Shown: positions 10,871 through 22,453 of the stretch, piece by piece
Layout: each line of letters begins with the position of its first letter
Position numbering within the stretch: the stretch's first letter is position 1
Source: Massospora cicadina
Lineage: Eukaryota > Entomophthoromycota > Entomophthoromycetes > Entomophthorales > Entomophthoraceae
Length of the DNA stretch: 64,000 nucleotides
Direction: 5' to 3'
NCBI GenBank assembly: GCA_022478985.1
Contig: JAKSZP010014528.1
Span: forward strand, 62,001-126,000
Made by a program: the position numbers and the translations under genes
The notes under the pieces: generated by a model
Seen by the model: the letters and a program-made list of their open reading frames with translations, nothing else
Databases searched by the model: none
What the model was told of the DNA's origin: nothing

Positions 10871-11244
10871 CTCTAGGCAACCAAAAATTAAAGATCAAGT
10901 TTTCTACTGCAAAAAATGAAATGTGTTGCTCACTACAGGGTGGCCAAAGTTGTAACCAGTGAAAATATGAAACATACCCCTGGAAGATAACTTAATAACA
11001 AACCCAATCCCTCAAATGGGAGAGGTGTATTATCAGATGTATTAGTACTTCTCATTTATGGTACACCTTTTTTCAATCAGAGAGCCTAGAGTTCTGAACC
11101 CTTAAATTAAATCTACCATGCCAGATAAAAGTCATATCACCCTTCAAGCTGAAAGATAGCTGACACCATTCAGAATCTCTTAGAATAAACTGTTTTATTG
11201 AAAGTCAATCTATTCATTCATGAGCTACAGCTATCACATCTTAT
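10871..11244 (+). other. Leader region of the old Gypsy element
   Basis: This is non-coding sequence between the 5' LTR and gag. No tRNA-complementary primer binding site could be recognised. Confidence 0.4.
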
Positions 11245-12770
11245 ATGAAGAGAATCTATAGTTCAGCTACCTTAGCAATCAATGAGCTAGTCAGCAAGGT
11301 AGAGCCCGATCCAAACCAGTTTAAACACCCAGCCCTCCATTATCTACTCCAGCTAGTAGGGCTACACCACCAAGAGGTGTTATGCCAGCTAGGATTGATG
11401 CAGGGCCTCATTTCAATTTGTTCAAATTTTTTAAAGCTGCTTCTGCTTATTTTCAGGATAATTCTTAAGCAAATAAGGATAACAGTCACCTTATCAACAT
11501 GCTTGGAATCAAATCGCCTTGCTGGACTCTGGAATTTCTGGCTACTAGGAAACCCTCCTTACTCAATATCTACAAAGTGTGGTGTCCAAAGTATGCATAT
11601 ATGTACAGGACCCCTCATTAGAAGCTACCACCCAAACCCAAATTTTAGAATCAGCATTAGTACGCTATTTAATTCAGGTTGAAGCGTTACTTGATTAACT
11701 ACAGCCACAATGTAGGACTTCTGAAGTTACCATAGGACCTGAAGGGCACATGGTCCTGAAAAGGCCACAAGGGCTACAGTGTCCCACTAGAAATGACTGT
11801 TATAAAGAGCCTCAAGGCCCCAAAAGTCTGAGAGGACTTAGAGGTCCTGAAGGGGCTGAAGGGCGACAGGGGCTGCCCAATTCCCCTGGGTTAATTGAAA
11901 ACAAATTGAAGGTTATGAAGATTCCATGTGAGGCACGATTTTCGTAAAAGACTGAAAACCTCAATAAAAAATTGAGAGAATGGCATAAGATGTGGTTCAC
12001 CCTAATGGTAGCCAAATGGATTATAACTTTACATTTGGACCTTTAGACCTAAAAGGAGAAGGTGAAAGCATTTATGAGTTATTAAGAAACAGTTTGGAAA
12101 GATGAGAAAAGCTATATTATTCTAGAAGCTCATGTCAGCCACTGTAAGTCTAAGATTCTAAGCCTAAAAAGCCTAAATGAACCATAAAACTGATGCTATT
12201 GCTCTTGATAACGATGGAAAGAATTACATGATGAATTTGAAAATATATGAAGACAGATGGACCAGCAAGTCCCCTGAGGATATACTGAATTAGAGTCTGC
12301 TGAACCTAATTGCATCATCAAGCCTGACATGCCTTCTCTGCAGCATCTTTCTACCCTTTCAGACCCTCCTCATGGAACAATTTGTTACTGGTCAAGAAAA
12401 CATTTATCATCTTATAACTCATATGAGAGTGTTATGGAATAAGCCACTGAATGCAAAAATGAAGCATAGTCACTTCTGCATTTGTAGGAAGCCTTATAGA
12501 ACATGAACTCTATCTACGTGAATGCCAAAACTGGTCCCAGGGTAAAACTTCTTTAGTACAAGAGTTTGGCAGTGACCAGACCTTCTTGGATCAAAAGAAA
12601 GCCTTTATGGGTATTCTTTTCAACAAAGGGGAAAGCCTATAAATTTCTCACGTCATTTTATGCAATAACACAACTGTTAGATACTACTAATATTAGTTCT
12701 TTTGAATACCATCACCGCCAACTTCTCTGACCTCAAGTCTTGGCCTGAATAACAGCTCCACATGATAGAC
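11245..12770 (+). pseudogene. gag: gag region of the old Gypsy element, with a collagen-like stretch
   Basis: An opening frame of 145 codons begins MKRIYSSATLAINELVSKVE. About 100 codons further on, near 11805-11895, the frame contains glycine every third residue (GPKSLRGLRGPEGAEGRQG), a collagen-like pattern. It is followed by a low-complexity part and by capsid-like sequence near 12000-12760 in several frames. Position between leader and zinc knuckle is the main support for calling it gag. Collagen-like stretches are unusual in Gag, so this part may be a chance or acquired low-complexity linker. Confidence 0.5.
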
Positions 12771-12775
12771 CCTAA

Positions 12776-13120
12776 ATGAACCTAAACAAGCATATCTCTG
12801 AAATCAAGGAGGCTCTAAACAAGATCACATTGTCCACCTTGAACAAATACCAAGCATTGGTTTGGGCCCCTCCTAGACCTAGAGTACACGCCCCAGACCA
12901 AGGAGAAAAATGTGCCTATCTGTTACTACTGCAAGGGCCATTGTCATTACAAAAAAATGCTACAAGCAATGTGCAGAAGAGGAGGTATACGAGCTGTGGA
13001 AAAGGAAGGTCATCATGAAGAAAGATGCTCTTTGTGCTGAAAATCACCCTACTATGTTTCTATCCAAATCCAGTATCCCAAATAGGTTGTCACCGGGGAA
13101 CCTTGGGACAATCAGTTAAA
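12776..13120 (+). pseudogene. gag: Nucleocapsid (zinc knuckle) end of gag, old Gypsy element
   Basis: One frame reads CYYCKGHCHYKK near 12915, which resembles a Gag CCHC knuckle (C-x2-C-x3/4-H) followed by the basic and methionine-rich region common after it. A second cysteine pair follows near 13030. The knuckle's last cysteine is not clear. Together with the position just before a retropepsin relic it supports a nucleocapsid origin. Confidence 0.55.
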
Positions 13121-13379
13121 AAAATCTGATGGTAAACACTTTGATGCCGCTTATTCTTATGATGAGTCGCCCATGTTCTAACCTTGCCACCCATATAGAA
13201 AGTTTTAAATATTTGGATTATGGTCAAGGTCTTCAAAACCACTGTAATTGTCACGATTAACAGTGGGCCTCCAGTGAACGACAATTTTTCAAAATTAATA
13301 AAAAATAAGCTTACTCTGCCATACTTCAACAGATATCTACCGCTGTACCTCAGTGCACCAGATCCCTTTTAGTCTACTC

Positions 13380-13570
13380 CATGTCCCTTTCAACTTTGGA
13401 AAACCTTAGTTTGAATCTCAGCTATAGCCTTGGATGACCATAATTATGAGCTACTAGGCACCTATTTTCTTTAAGAGTGTGATGCCATTATTCATTATGC
13501 AGAAGGATTACTATCCCTACTTGGTACATGCATTCTATTATGTTTGAAAAGGCAAAGGATAGTAAATAAT
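13380..13570 (+). pseudogene. pol: Retropepsin C-terminal relic of the old Gypsy element
   Basis: Near 13440-13530 the sequence reads LGTYFL, then ECDAIIHYAEGLLSLLG. This matches the conserved part of Gypsy proteases in which an I/L-L-G-x-x-F-L block is followed by the strand around A-x-I-x-Y. The catalytic D-T-G block upstream was not found, so the protease is recognised only by its second half. Confidence 0.5.
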
Positions 13571-14279
13571 ATTTAAAGGTATCAAGCATGTTTTTGGAGA
13601 TAAAAAGTCAGATCAATTAGCTTGACTATCATATTATGGTTCACATGTGAGACTACCTCCTCGTGTTGTTGATGTAGCTGATGGGATGCTTGTGTATCTA
13701 CCAGAGCCCAAAGTATTTCCCCAGGGTCACAGGGTATAGTAGACACCACATTCCATGTATCTATTCCTCCAAGAAGTCTTTTGGATATCTAAGGAGCCAA
13801 AAACATCTTTCACAAAAGAGGCTAACTTACCCAGATATTCTTAAACCCAAATACGCCAGCTAATCTCTATATTGATGGCAAAGGTAGCTCCAGAAGGTTC
13901 GCTCAATTGGACTTAATACTCCAATAGCCTACTTAAGCCAGTACCAATGACAAGATCAGCTGTGTCTTTGAGTTTGGAAACTTAATGAGTTTGGGCTATA
14001 AGAGCTTTCCTCTGTGGTGCTAGTAACACAATTTATAGGCAAAAACCTCACCACAGAATAAAGAATGATTGGTGATAAGCTCTAAGAGGAGTACTCCAAT
14101 CTATTCTTCACGCTCAGATATGAATTTAGAAAAATAAAATGGGTTGTAAATATTGTGGAGACAAGGGATGCATTCTATATACGCTTTCAAAATAATGGAA
14201 AGCATAGTAGAAGTGGCATAAGTTACTATCAAGCTTAATGAGTTACTTACTTTTAAGATTACTGGTGCTTTCTCAAAGT

Positions 14280-14900
14280 CCTCGGTGTCTCCTCTTTTAC
14301 TTGGTTATAGAAAAAGAAAGAAGCCATTGGGTCGTTATGGATTACTATGAGACTAATGCAGTGTTTAAGAAATATAGTTATCCTTTAATAAAAAATTGAC
14401 GAATTTAGGGCTCCTGACTGGGGTCCAGTTTTCTCAGAGATTGATCATGCCAATGGATACTGGAAGATTGAATTAACACCTCAATATCGAGCAAGTGAGC
14501 CCCAATCATGAACAAAGGACTATTTAAACCAACTCACATGCCGCAGGGCCTATGTAATGCACTTGCCACATTCCAACGTGCTATGCACCGTCTCCTAAGT
14601 GGCTTGAAGTTATCCTGTATACTTGTATATCTCAACAATATTATTATATTCTCAGAACTTTCAACTGCCAACTATAGCACTTTATCAGGTTTTCAATCAA
14701 CTCATGGAGGCATCACTACAATCTAGCCCTCAAAGTGCTCTTTTTATCCTGAAATGGATTCCATGGTCATAAGGTCAATAAGCGAGGAATCCAACCTTTA
14801 CCTGATAAAGTCACTTCAATAAAGAAGATGAACCACCACAGAGACTTAGGGACATACAGGAGTTCCTAGGTAAGGCGTAATATTGTAGGAAATTCATCCC
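14280..14900 (+). pseudogene. pol: Reverse transcriptase remnant of the old Gypsy element
   Basis: The clearest block is a 72-codon frame at 14508-14726 with GLFKPTHMPQGLCNALATFQ, then LSCILVYLNNIIIFSE. The catalytic Y-x-D-D box has become YLNN, so both aspartates are lost. Upstream near 14360 there is a degraded Y-P-L block. Downstream near 14840 comes an IQEFLGKA-like segment. Stops separate all of these. It belongs between the protease and RNase H relics on either side. Confidence 0.82.
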
Positions 14901-14959
14901 ACAATTCACTGACCTTACCAAAACTATGGTGTATCTACTGCATAAAAATGTCCCTTATT

Positions 14960-15420
14960 GACTAGAACCCAGAGCAAGACTAGGCCTTCATTCACCTTCG
15001 GAAAGCCCTAATTACCCATCCTGTTCTAGTTCATCCGATTTTAAGCAACCCTTCATACTATTTACCCATGTCCGTGACGTGGCCATGGGGGCATAATGGC
15101 CCAAATAGATGAGCAGCAAGTGGATTGACCTGTGGCCTACCGTAGCAAACAATTTATCAAATGATAAACGAAGCCATAATGTCACCAATTGGAAGTGATT
15201 GGCTGTCCTACAAATAATTAAGCGCTTCCTGGATTTACTAAATGGGAACCACTAGAACATCGTCTCAAACCAAGCATCATTATTGTGGCTTCAACAAATG
15301 AAGAATTCCCAATAGTTAACTGGCCAGATGGGCTCTCCAATTACAAAGTTATGACTTTACCATTTTTCACCGGGCTGGTAAAACCAATCAGATTGTGTAT
15401 GGGTAATCAGGGACGCTGAT
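14960..15420 (+). pseudogene. pol: RNase H remnant of the old Gypsy element
   Basis: Near 15010-15060 a degraded TDAS-type block is present, followed by Y-R-S-K-Q-F-like sequence near 15140, an EWLA/E-x-L-A-like region near 15190 and YDFTIFHRAGKTNQ near 15350. The last is the characteristic end of the Gypsy RNase H domain. Multiple stops are present. Confidence 0.7.
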
Positions 15421-15559
15421 CATAGAAGTATTATCGCCCAAAGAAGATCATTTATATGATTAAATAAGTTGACTAGATTTAAAGAAATTGGTAACACCAG
15501 AAACTGTAAAAGCGCTATGATCTATGTCCAAAAACACACAGATACAGGACAGTATGCTG

Positions 15560-16760
15560 TACAAAATAATTGACAGAAAGTGGATACTTCTACATGCGAC
15601 CTTCATCTCAAACTGAGAGAATCCTCAAAGTGCTCTCAAACGTAAAACATGGAGCGGTCAAGAAGTTTACAAGTTGCTTATAAAACAGTGCCTTTTGGAC
15701 TATAGGCTTGAGACTATACAGGTAATTTGAAAGCATGCCTAACGTGCAAGACCCAGGATCAGCTGATCCCTCATTATCAGCATAAGGTTGTAGCTCCTTC
15801 TTCGCCATTTAGTTTCATTAGTGTGGACATCTCTTAGCCCCTATCCATGAGTCTCCATGGTCATTGTATATACTGCTTGCAATTGACCATATTGTTAAAG
15901 AAGCAAAGACATTTCCGTTCCTGCTGCTACCGCTAAGGCCACAGCCTTAATCCTTTCTCGCTCTATTATTCCCCAAAATGGATTCCCATTGTTATGCTCT
16001 CAGGTAAAAGGGTTAAAACGTTACAAAGCAGTTGTTTAAAAGCTAACCTCCAGATTTGAAGTTTATTAAGGACTTTACTGCTCCCTATAATCCTTCTACT
16101 CATGGGGAAGAAGAACGTGTAAACAGAGTTTTGTTTTATTCTCTCTTAATGGCAGCCTCAGACCACATGATAGGGAGCCATTACTTGCCATCCACCTTAA
16201 TAATTTATCAAATAGATATAACACATAATTAGAGACGTCACCACTCCAGAATCTGTATGGATGAGAGTCCTAACTGTCTTGAAGTGTCTACCCTTAGTGG
16301 ACTCCACCAACCTTAAGACTTCCGAGCTAACTATGAGGGTGCTAGCTGATGAAATAATCAGAATACAAGTGCTCACCTATCAAGGGATCATCTTGACAAC
16401 CACAAAGGTGACTATATGATCTAATTCTAGTTGATCAGCTCTTCTCAATTTAATATCAGAGATATTGTATTGCTTTATCATCATCTTCCTGGTGAGAAAC
16501 CTAACAAATTGGACACCTCATGGTATGGGCTTTATCACGTACTATATAAGGATAGTTCCAAATATAGCTTCACCAATGTCAACAAAGGCGTGATAGCTAA
16601 TTTTGAACATTTAGGTTTTTGCACCACTATGTCCTCTTACAACAAGATCTTGGGGGGCAATGTTGGCTTTCCTACTAAAAGACATTTGAAAAAACTAAAA
16701 ATAGACCAAAACCCTTTCAAATGCCCCCCTCCAGTATTGAGCCTTCAGGAATTAGATTGA
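15560..16760 (+). pseudogene. pol: Integrase remnant of the old Gypsy element
   Basis: A zinc-binding KACLTCKTQDQLIPHYQ block lies near 15735, a first-aspartate block FISVDIS near 15810, and FTAPYNPSTHGEEERVN with the catalytic glutamate near 16075-16120. The last open frame, 16431-16760 (109 codons), contains FNIRDIVLLYHHLPGEKPN and SWYGLYHVL, the SH3-like C-terminal domain. The frame ends cleanly before the 3' LTR, with no chromodomain. It is broken by stops upstream. Confidence 0.82.
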
Positions 16761-16804
16761 TTGTTGATCAATAGACATCTGTCTTTAAATGAGCATGGAT
16801 AATA

Positions 16805-17000
16805 AAGGAGGTTCAAGAATCTACACCTGTGCAACCCCGCCAAGATATCTAGGATTGCAATCCAAAGACCTAGAACATGGGAAGATGACAATACAGAAGC
16901 CACTCAAAAAAGACGTTCATGGCTCAACCTTCTTATTGGATATGGAGTGAAGATCCCAAATGGGAGAACAGGGCGCTCTACCCGCCACAGGGCACTGGCC
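16805..17000 (+). repeat. 3' LTR of the old Gypsy element, left part
   Basis: It matches the first ~195 bases of the 5' LTR at 10445-10640. Its last five bases, TGGCC at 16996-17000, are the left copy of the target duplication of the nested element; similarity resumes at 22955. Confidence 0.78.
16996..17000. repeat. Left target-site duplication TGGCC of the nested element
   Basis: TGGCC occurs immediately before the nested element (16996-17000) and immediately after it (22950-22954). A 5-bp duplication is normal for Ty3/Gypsy integrases. Confidence 0.9.
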
Positions 17001-17497
17001 TGTTATAAAATTGGCGGTTTTCCATAGATACTCCAACAGAGTTTGCACAGGGTTAGACCCACTGAGAAATCAGGGCCAACAATATGACGATCATTGCCCT
17101 CAAAACAAAAGAATAAACTTTTATCAAATAAACATGGAGCTTTGCTCCCACAACTACTTTATTCAATATATTTTAATACCGCGGATTCTTCTTATTCCGC
17201 TGAATCTTACTTACTTAACAACCCCTTCCTTGATCATCTCATCTCGCCTATATGGTAACGACTTCAGATGCTATGAATCATATGGCTTAGTAATCTAATT
17301 CGCCATATCTTATTGGCTCCATCAATTCTTCACTCGTTAATTTCACAATTGCCTAATTTGAGGCGATTTCCAAGTAACCCAATATCGCCATATCTCAAGG
17401 CACTTGAATAATCGTAACTAATCTCATTTTGGCAGATTCATCTCAACCCGCCCTAACTGTCCCAGGATTATTGTCCAGTCATATCAGAATCGCGACA
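17001..17497 (-). repeat. 3' LTR of the nested Gypsy element
   Basis: It matches 22454-22949 over its full length with scattered substitutions and small indels. On the minus strand it begins TGTCGCGATTCTG and ends TTTTATAACA. It is preceded, in element orientation, by the polypurine tract. Confidence 0.93.
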
Positions 17498-17512
17498 TTA
17501 CCCCCTCCTTGA
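17498..17512 (-). promoter_or_regulatory. Polypurine tract of the nested Gypsy element
   Basis: On the minus strand the bases AAGGAGGGGGTAA lie directly before the LTR start TGTCGCG. They would prime plus-strand DNA synthesis. Confidence 0.8.
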
Positions 17513-17539
17513 CTGGACAATATGGCTCTTATTGTTTCT

Positions 17540-18804
17540 ATGGTTGGAGGAACTTCACGTGTACCCAGTTAATAATTCAACCCCCCACAGGTTTCTTAAT
17601 GGTGTAGGCTTCAACCCCAGCTTTCTCAATGATTTCAAATGGTCCACTTCATATGCTGGAAAGCTTGTTCCTTCTTCCAAACCCATGTTGGTCATGAGAC
17701 AGGACCAATTCCCCTACCCTGAACTGTGGAAGACTGCGGCATTTACATTGGTCAGCCGCATGATCCTGAATCTTCTTGGCAAGACTAGTAGAATATGCCT
17801 CGGTTTGGAGCTTGATCAGCGTGTTCATTAAGGAAGACAAATAGCGGTGGGGTTTGACTCCGCTGGTATCCTCAATGCAGGAGTAAAGCAATGCAGGAAG
17901 TGTTGGATGTCGTCCATAGAGAAATTGGAATGGACTCTTACCATTTGCTGAGTGGTAGCTGATATTGTGTATGCGAAGACAGTGGTGGATAAAAGGGGTG
18001 CTCCAGTCTGATGGCCGCCCATTTACAAGCTTGCGTAGAATATTTACCAAGGTCCCATTGACCTGTTCCGCCATACCGTTAGATTCAGGGTGGTAGGGGG
18101 TAGTTAAAACCCCACAGATTGCCATGATCTCATTCAACTTAGCCAATATATGTGATGTGAAATTGGTTCCATTGTCCGTTAGGATAAATTGTGGACAACC
18201 ATGGCGCAGTATGAAGCACTCCAGGATGAACTTGGCGGTAGTGACAGCCCCCAAATCCTTGATAGCCCTCGCTTCCACCAATCTTGTCAAATAGTCGATA
18301 GCTACTATTATATATTTGGAGCAGTTCACGCCAGTTGGCAGCAGCCCCACCACGTCTAACAAAACTGTATGCCATGTGAACTGAGGCTTAACTAGCTGGT
18401 AGGTGGTCTTCCAGTGGTATGGTTTCTCCACTTGGCACTGATGGCAACAACCAACCATCTCGAGCACATCATAGTGCATACTTTCCCTATAGTAACGGGG
18501 TCACAAGAACTCCAGCATCTTTTTCAACCCTCCATGACCTACCACTTTATGGGCATCCATAATTATTGCAGGCTGGGCAGAGGGTTTTGGGAAACTCAGC
18601 GTTGATTCCCCTTTCACTAATATAATTCCCATTGCGCAAGAAGGTATCCTGCCTAAGCCCAATCAACACTTTGATCATAGGCAGTGGCTCATGATATTTG
18701 CCCACAATCATCTTTTTGTACATTATGTTCGCCATATCCGCTGTAATGGCGACTGTGGTAATCAGGAAAGAAAGTACGCATTCTGATGCTTCGCCCCAGG
18801 TCAA
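17540..18804 (-). pseudogene. pol: Integrase of the nested Gypsy element, nearly intact core
   Basis: The longest frame, 276 codons at 17649-18479, carries the catalytic triad: D42 in TVLLDVVG, D102 in ILTDNGTNF and E138 in YHPESNGMAEQVN, a D-x35-E spacing. The zinc-binding domain is split off upstream by a TGA where arginine is expected; its second cysteine pair is GCCHQC at residues 10-15. Downstream in another frame is the GPY/F module, GPFEIIEKAGVEAYTI. An upstream frame at 18547-18804 supplies the linker after RNase H. The enzyme would insert element DNA; frame breaks make this copy unlikely to work. Confidence 0.9.
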
Positions 18805-18835
18805 TGCATGAGCTCAAAATCATACGCTTGGAGCT

Positions 18836-19183
18836 TCAAAGCCCATCGCGCAAGCCGCCCTTCAGGTTCCCACAGATTCTTAGCCAGCACAAGGAGTCAT
18901 GATCCGTTACCACTTTGAATTTCACCCCATGAAGGTAGGCCCAGAATTGCTTACATGCATAGATTACTGCTAAACACTCCATCTCAGTCATGGTGTAATT
19001 CTGTTCAGGCCCAGTTAAACTGCGGCTACAATATGCAATGGGGTGCTCCACACCATCATCATTCTTTTGGGATAACACAGCCCTACCGCAGAAAGTGAAG
19101 TGTCCATTTTGCATAATAAACTTTTTTAGATTTTGGGTATTGCAAAACAGGTGTGCTAGCCAACGCGGTTCATAATACATCAA
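18836..19183 (-). pseudogene. pol: RNase H domain of the nested Gypsy element
   Basis: The 115-codon frame contains GRAVLSQKNDDGVEHPIAY, CSRSLTGPEQNYTMTEMECL and FKVVTDHDSLCWL, which are the expected conserved blocks including the catalytic glutamate in TEMECLA and the TDH block. The first catalytic aspartate block (TDAS) is not preserved in this frame, so a frameshift lies near its N-terminus. It directly follows the reverse transcriptase. Confidence 0.88.
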
Positions 19184-20210
19184 AATTGGTTTGACATTTG
19201 ATCCATCCAGTTGAAAACAGCGTTTTTCTTAAGTAGCTCAAAGAGTGGAGCCCCAATACAGCAGAAGTTGGGAATGAACCACCAGTAGTAACCAATCATC
19301 CCCAAGAACACCTGGTTATCCCACTTATTGCTTGGCTGAGTCATCTTGCGGATGGCTTCCACCTTGGCTGGCTGAGGGCTAAGCCCCTTGGAGTCTACCA
19401 CAAAGCCGAGATATTCCAATTGTTCCTTAAAAAAGTGGCACTTTTGGGACTTAATCTTGATATTAGCATCATCCAGGCGGCGGAACACTTGCTCCAGGTG
19501 TCCAAGATGCTCCATGAACATCCGTGAAAACAAATTGATATTGTCAAGGTAGACAAGAACGCAAGACAGCTTTAGGTCACCCAAAATAGTATCCATAGCC
19601 CACTAGAATGTAGCGGGAGCATTGCACAAACCCTGTGGCATACGTGTAGGCTGGAACAATCCTTTTGAGGTGATTATTGTGCACTTTTCTTGTTCCACCG
19701 CTGGCAACTCGATCTTCCAGTATCCCAATATCAAGTCCATAGTAGAGAAATACTTGGCCCCACCTATCTGATCTAATTCATCATCAATTTGTGGAAGCGG
19801 GTACAAATCTTTTTTTGTAATGCTGTTAAGCTTCTGATAAAAGATTACTACCCAATTGGAGCCATCTTTCTTTTTACAATGAGCACCAGAGATGCCCAGG
19901 GACTCTTCGATGGTTCCAACATTCCCTGTTCCAACAATGCATCTATTTCTGCTGACACAACTTCTTCCGCTGCCTTTGAACGATGGATAGGCTGTGACCT
20001 GATATGGGGATGGTCTCCTGTGTCCACCCAATTCACAACCCCGCGAGTACAACCCAAGTTGTGATCATCAGTTGCAAAGATACTGTGATACTTTCCGAAC
20101 AGATCCATCACCCTGTCCTTCTGATCCTCCAATAGAACAGTGAGCGCCTCCCATGGAACCACAGTCATTATGCCAAAAGTGGTTTTTAAAGGCAAGCTGA
20201 GATCTTCCAA
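19180..20210 (-). pseudogene. pol: Reverse transcriptase of the nested Gypsy element, in three frames
   Basis: The N-terminal part, 20210-19848, has FGKYHSIFATDDHNLGCTRG and ALLEQGMLEPSKSPWASLV. After a frameshift, 20052-19603 has YPLPQIDDELDQIGGAKYFS, MDLILGYWKIEL and MPQGLCNAPATF, then a TAG at 19600-19602. The last part, 19596-19180, holds the catalytic box VLVYLDNINLF, where the second aspartate of YxDD is asparagine. It ends with LGFVVDSKGLSPQP and connection sequence. The stop after ATF followed by tryptophan stands where family members have glutamine-arginine, consistent with two C-to-T changes. Confidence 0.92.
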
Positions 20211-20499
20211 TGAACTAAAGTCGTGTATATGGTGGACCTCATCGATGGGATCAAATGCAGGTAAGCTACCACTTGGTGCCGCTGAACCTTCATCACTTCC
20301 TTCTGCAGATTTGCTACTAACACTCTTATTTCTCCCTGCCCGGGTAACAGTAACCCAGAAGCCACATGAGGTTCAAGTCGTGATTGTTGATAGGGCCCCA
20401 CAACCTCTCCATACAGACCGCCCATTATATCAATTTCAAGCTCTGTCACAATTATGACCTGATGCCCAGAAGGAACAGTAAAAGCGTTTGCAGCTCATA

Positions 20500-20990
20500 G
20501 CGGAATCCCTTTGTACTCATAAATCTGTGTTGGGAGTGTTCGGGTCTTCCACTTCATCCACCTTTATTTTACAGGTATCACACCATCGCTATAGGCGAGA
20601 TTAATTTGACTAGAGTGGATTGGGTCATCTGGCACTCCCCTGGAAGTAAAATAGATGGGAATCCGTTGTCCCAGGATGTCTAGGGTCTCTTCCATCATAT
20701 CAATGACATCCCCATAATGTCGCATAAATGCAGTCCAATAAGCAGATCATAGTTGCTATTTGGTAATATTTTTGCTGGTGCCATAATAACAGATTTAAAC
20801 TGCAAAGGAAGTGCGCTATACGCTCCTTCAGAGACTGTGGTTTCCGCTCCTGCAGTCCATACACCATCCGGTGTTCTATGTTGGGTTATAAAGCCAACTT
20901 TGCCACCAACTTAGTGGAGAAAATGTTAACAGGAGCGCCCATGTCAATTACAACTCATACTCGGGATTTGGCTACCACCATGTCACAGTA
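20500..20990 (-). pseudogene. pol: Retropepsin of the nested Gypsy element
   Basis: On the minus strand near 20935 the frame reads VVIDMGAPVNIFSTKLVAKL. This is the D-T/S-G-A active-site block with methionine in the second position. The flap and second-half regions follow toward 20500 with stops. It sits between gag and reverse transcriptase as expected. Confidence 0.72.
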
Positions 20991-21439
20991 AGTGCACTCT
21001 GAGTAAGATGAAAGTCAGTATTTACTACATGTACATTCAGCGGTTCATGTTTCCCAGAAACTTATAATACCTGCACCAACTTTAGGGTAGACTACTATAA
21101 TAGCATCCACCAGAAAGGATACCTCTACTTCTCTTAGAGACAACTTATCTGAAAATGGTTCTAGCTGGTCTGACAGATTTTGTCAAGCATATGGCAAGCG
21201 TAAGGCTTTGGCTGCTCCAGAAACCATGGGTCAGCCATATTTTTTAATTGTGCTTGGGTCAGCACATTTACTCCCCCAACTGTCTGTTAATATAAGAATG
21301 TATCATCATACTGGGAGGCGTCTACTTCCTTTAATACAATAGATTCAGGGGGATGTATGACTCTGAGATAGCAAAAAGTAGAGACTCCCATCTCTACTCC
21401 GCTCTGACTTTTCCCTGATAACCTTGATCCTGTTGTACG

Positions 21440-22414
21440 CGAGGGATATTTCAATTGGGGCACCATCATCCCATGTGCCCAGTGCGACCACAATTAAATC
21501 AACTTACTCCATAGGGCCTACGTCTGTGCTTAATATATGTTGGCCCACTTGGAAAGCTATTCTGAAGATGATCAGAGTAACCAGACCCACATTGGTAGAC
21601 TGCCTGCTGTCAATCAGCGTAGTTAAGGATGAAGTGGTAGATGGGAAGTTGTTGCTCAACAGTTATGGGAAAGATGGTGAGCTGCGAAGAGTAGCCTGGC
21701 ATGATCTGCATTGACTGGTTGCTTTACTCCCCATGGTTAGGGTAGGCCCCAACGACAGTGGGAATCCACTCAATATTGTGTGGAGGGAAGTTGGCAGATA
21801 TACGGTGCAAAAACTGAATAATTTTAAGCAATGGTACATCTTCATCCGACAGTGAGGCCATAACGTTATGTAACTCATGATATGGCTTTACAGCAGAAGT
21901 CATCGTAATACATACATCTGATTTGTATAAAATTCCAGCCCCAATTAGCACGTGAGCTTTCGCCATAAATCGCTCAGTAAACGTGATTAGGGTCTCATTC
22001 CGTTTAACTTGATAGTCAAAAATTCAGCCTTCCGCTGGGACATTTTTGCAGGTCCACTGAACAGCCACAGCACCGTCTCTTTGACTAGTTGGCATGTAAT
22101 AGAACTTCTGGAAAGGTAACAGACGACTTGATCAGCACTTCTGACATCCAAGGTAGAAATCAACAGTTTTATTTTCCATCGTTCTGAGACACCTTCAGTT
22201 GCAATTCCAAATCGCTTAAAGAAACCTGAAATATTTTTTTTGAATAAATGGGGACAGCTTAATATAGCAAACCTCCTGAAACAGCTCATCTTGTTTTTCA
22301 GTAAAGTGTCCAAAGTCAGTTTCAGTTCCACATAGGCAACTGACCCAGTTTGATGAGTAAACTTTTTTTCAACGTGAAATTGATGTGACATAGCTGGCAA
22401 CCGAGATTTTATCA
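21440..22414 (-). pseudogene. gag: gag of the nested Gypsy element
   Basis: An open frame from the leader runs through MSHQFHVEKKFTHQTGSVAY near 22390 to a stop at 21987. It includes FFKRFGIATEGVSERWKIKL, which resembles the capsid core in which a phenylalanine-rich helix is followed by a tryptophan and K/R-x-x-x-L. A second frame, 21966-21724, continues the capsid C-terminus. Near 21500-21452 a zinc knuckle can be read as FNCGRTGHMG, a stop, then WCP; the first cysteine of C-x2-C-x4-H-x4-C and a later residue have both become TGA. It would form the particle shell and bind RNA. Confidence 0.75.
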
Positions 22415-22433
22415 TATACATTTGATCAATGGG

Positions 22434-22453
22434 CCCCCTGTAGTGAGCACCAC
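22434..22453 (-). promoter_or_regulatory. Candidate primer binding site of the nested Gypsy element
   Basis: The 20 bases next to the LTR, read on the minus strand as GTGGTGCTCACTACAGGGGG, are where a tRNA 3' end would pair. I cannot name the tRNA from the sequence, so only the position supports this call. Confidence 0.4.

Noticed and set aside
11805..11900. A true collagen gene
   Set aside because: The repeat is only about seven triplets and lies in frame-broken sequence between LTR and pol of a Gypsy element.
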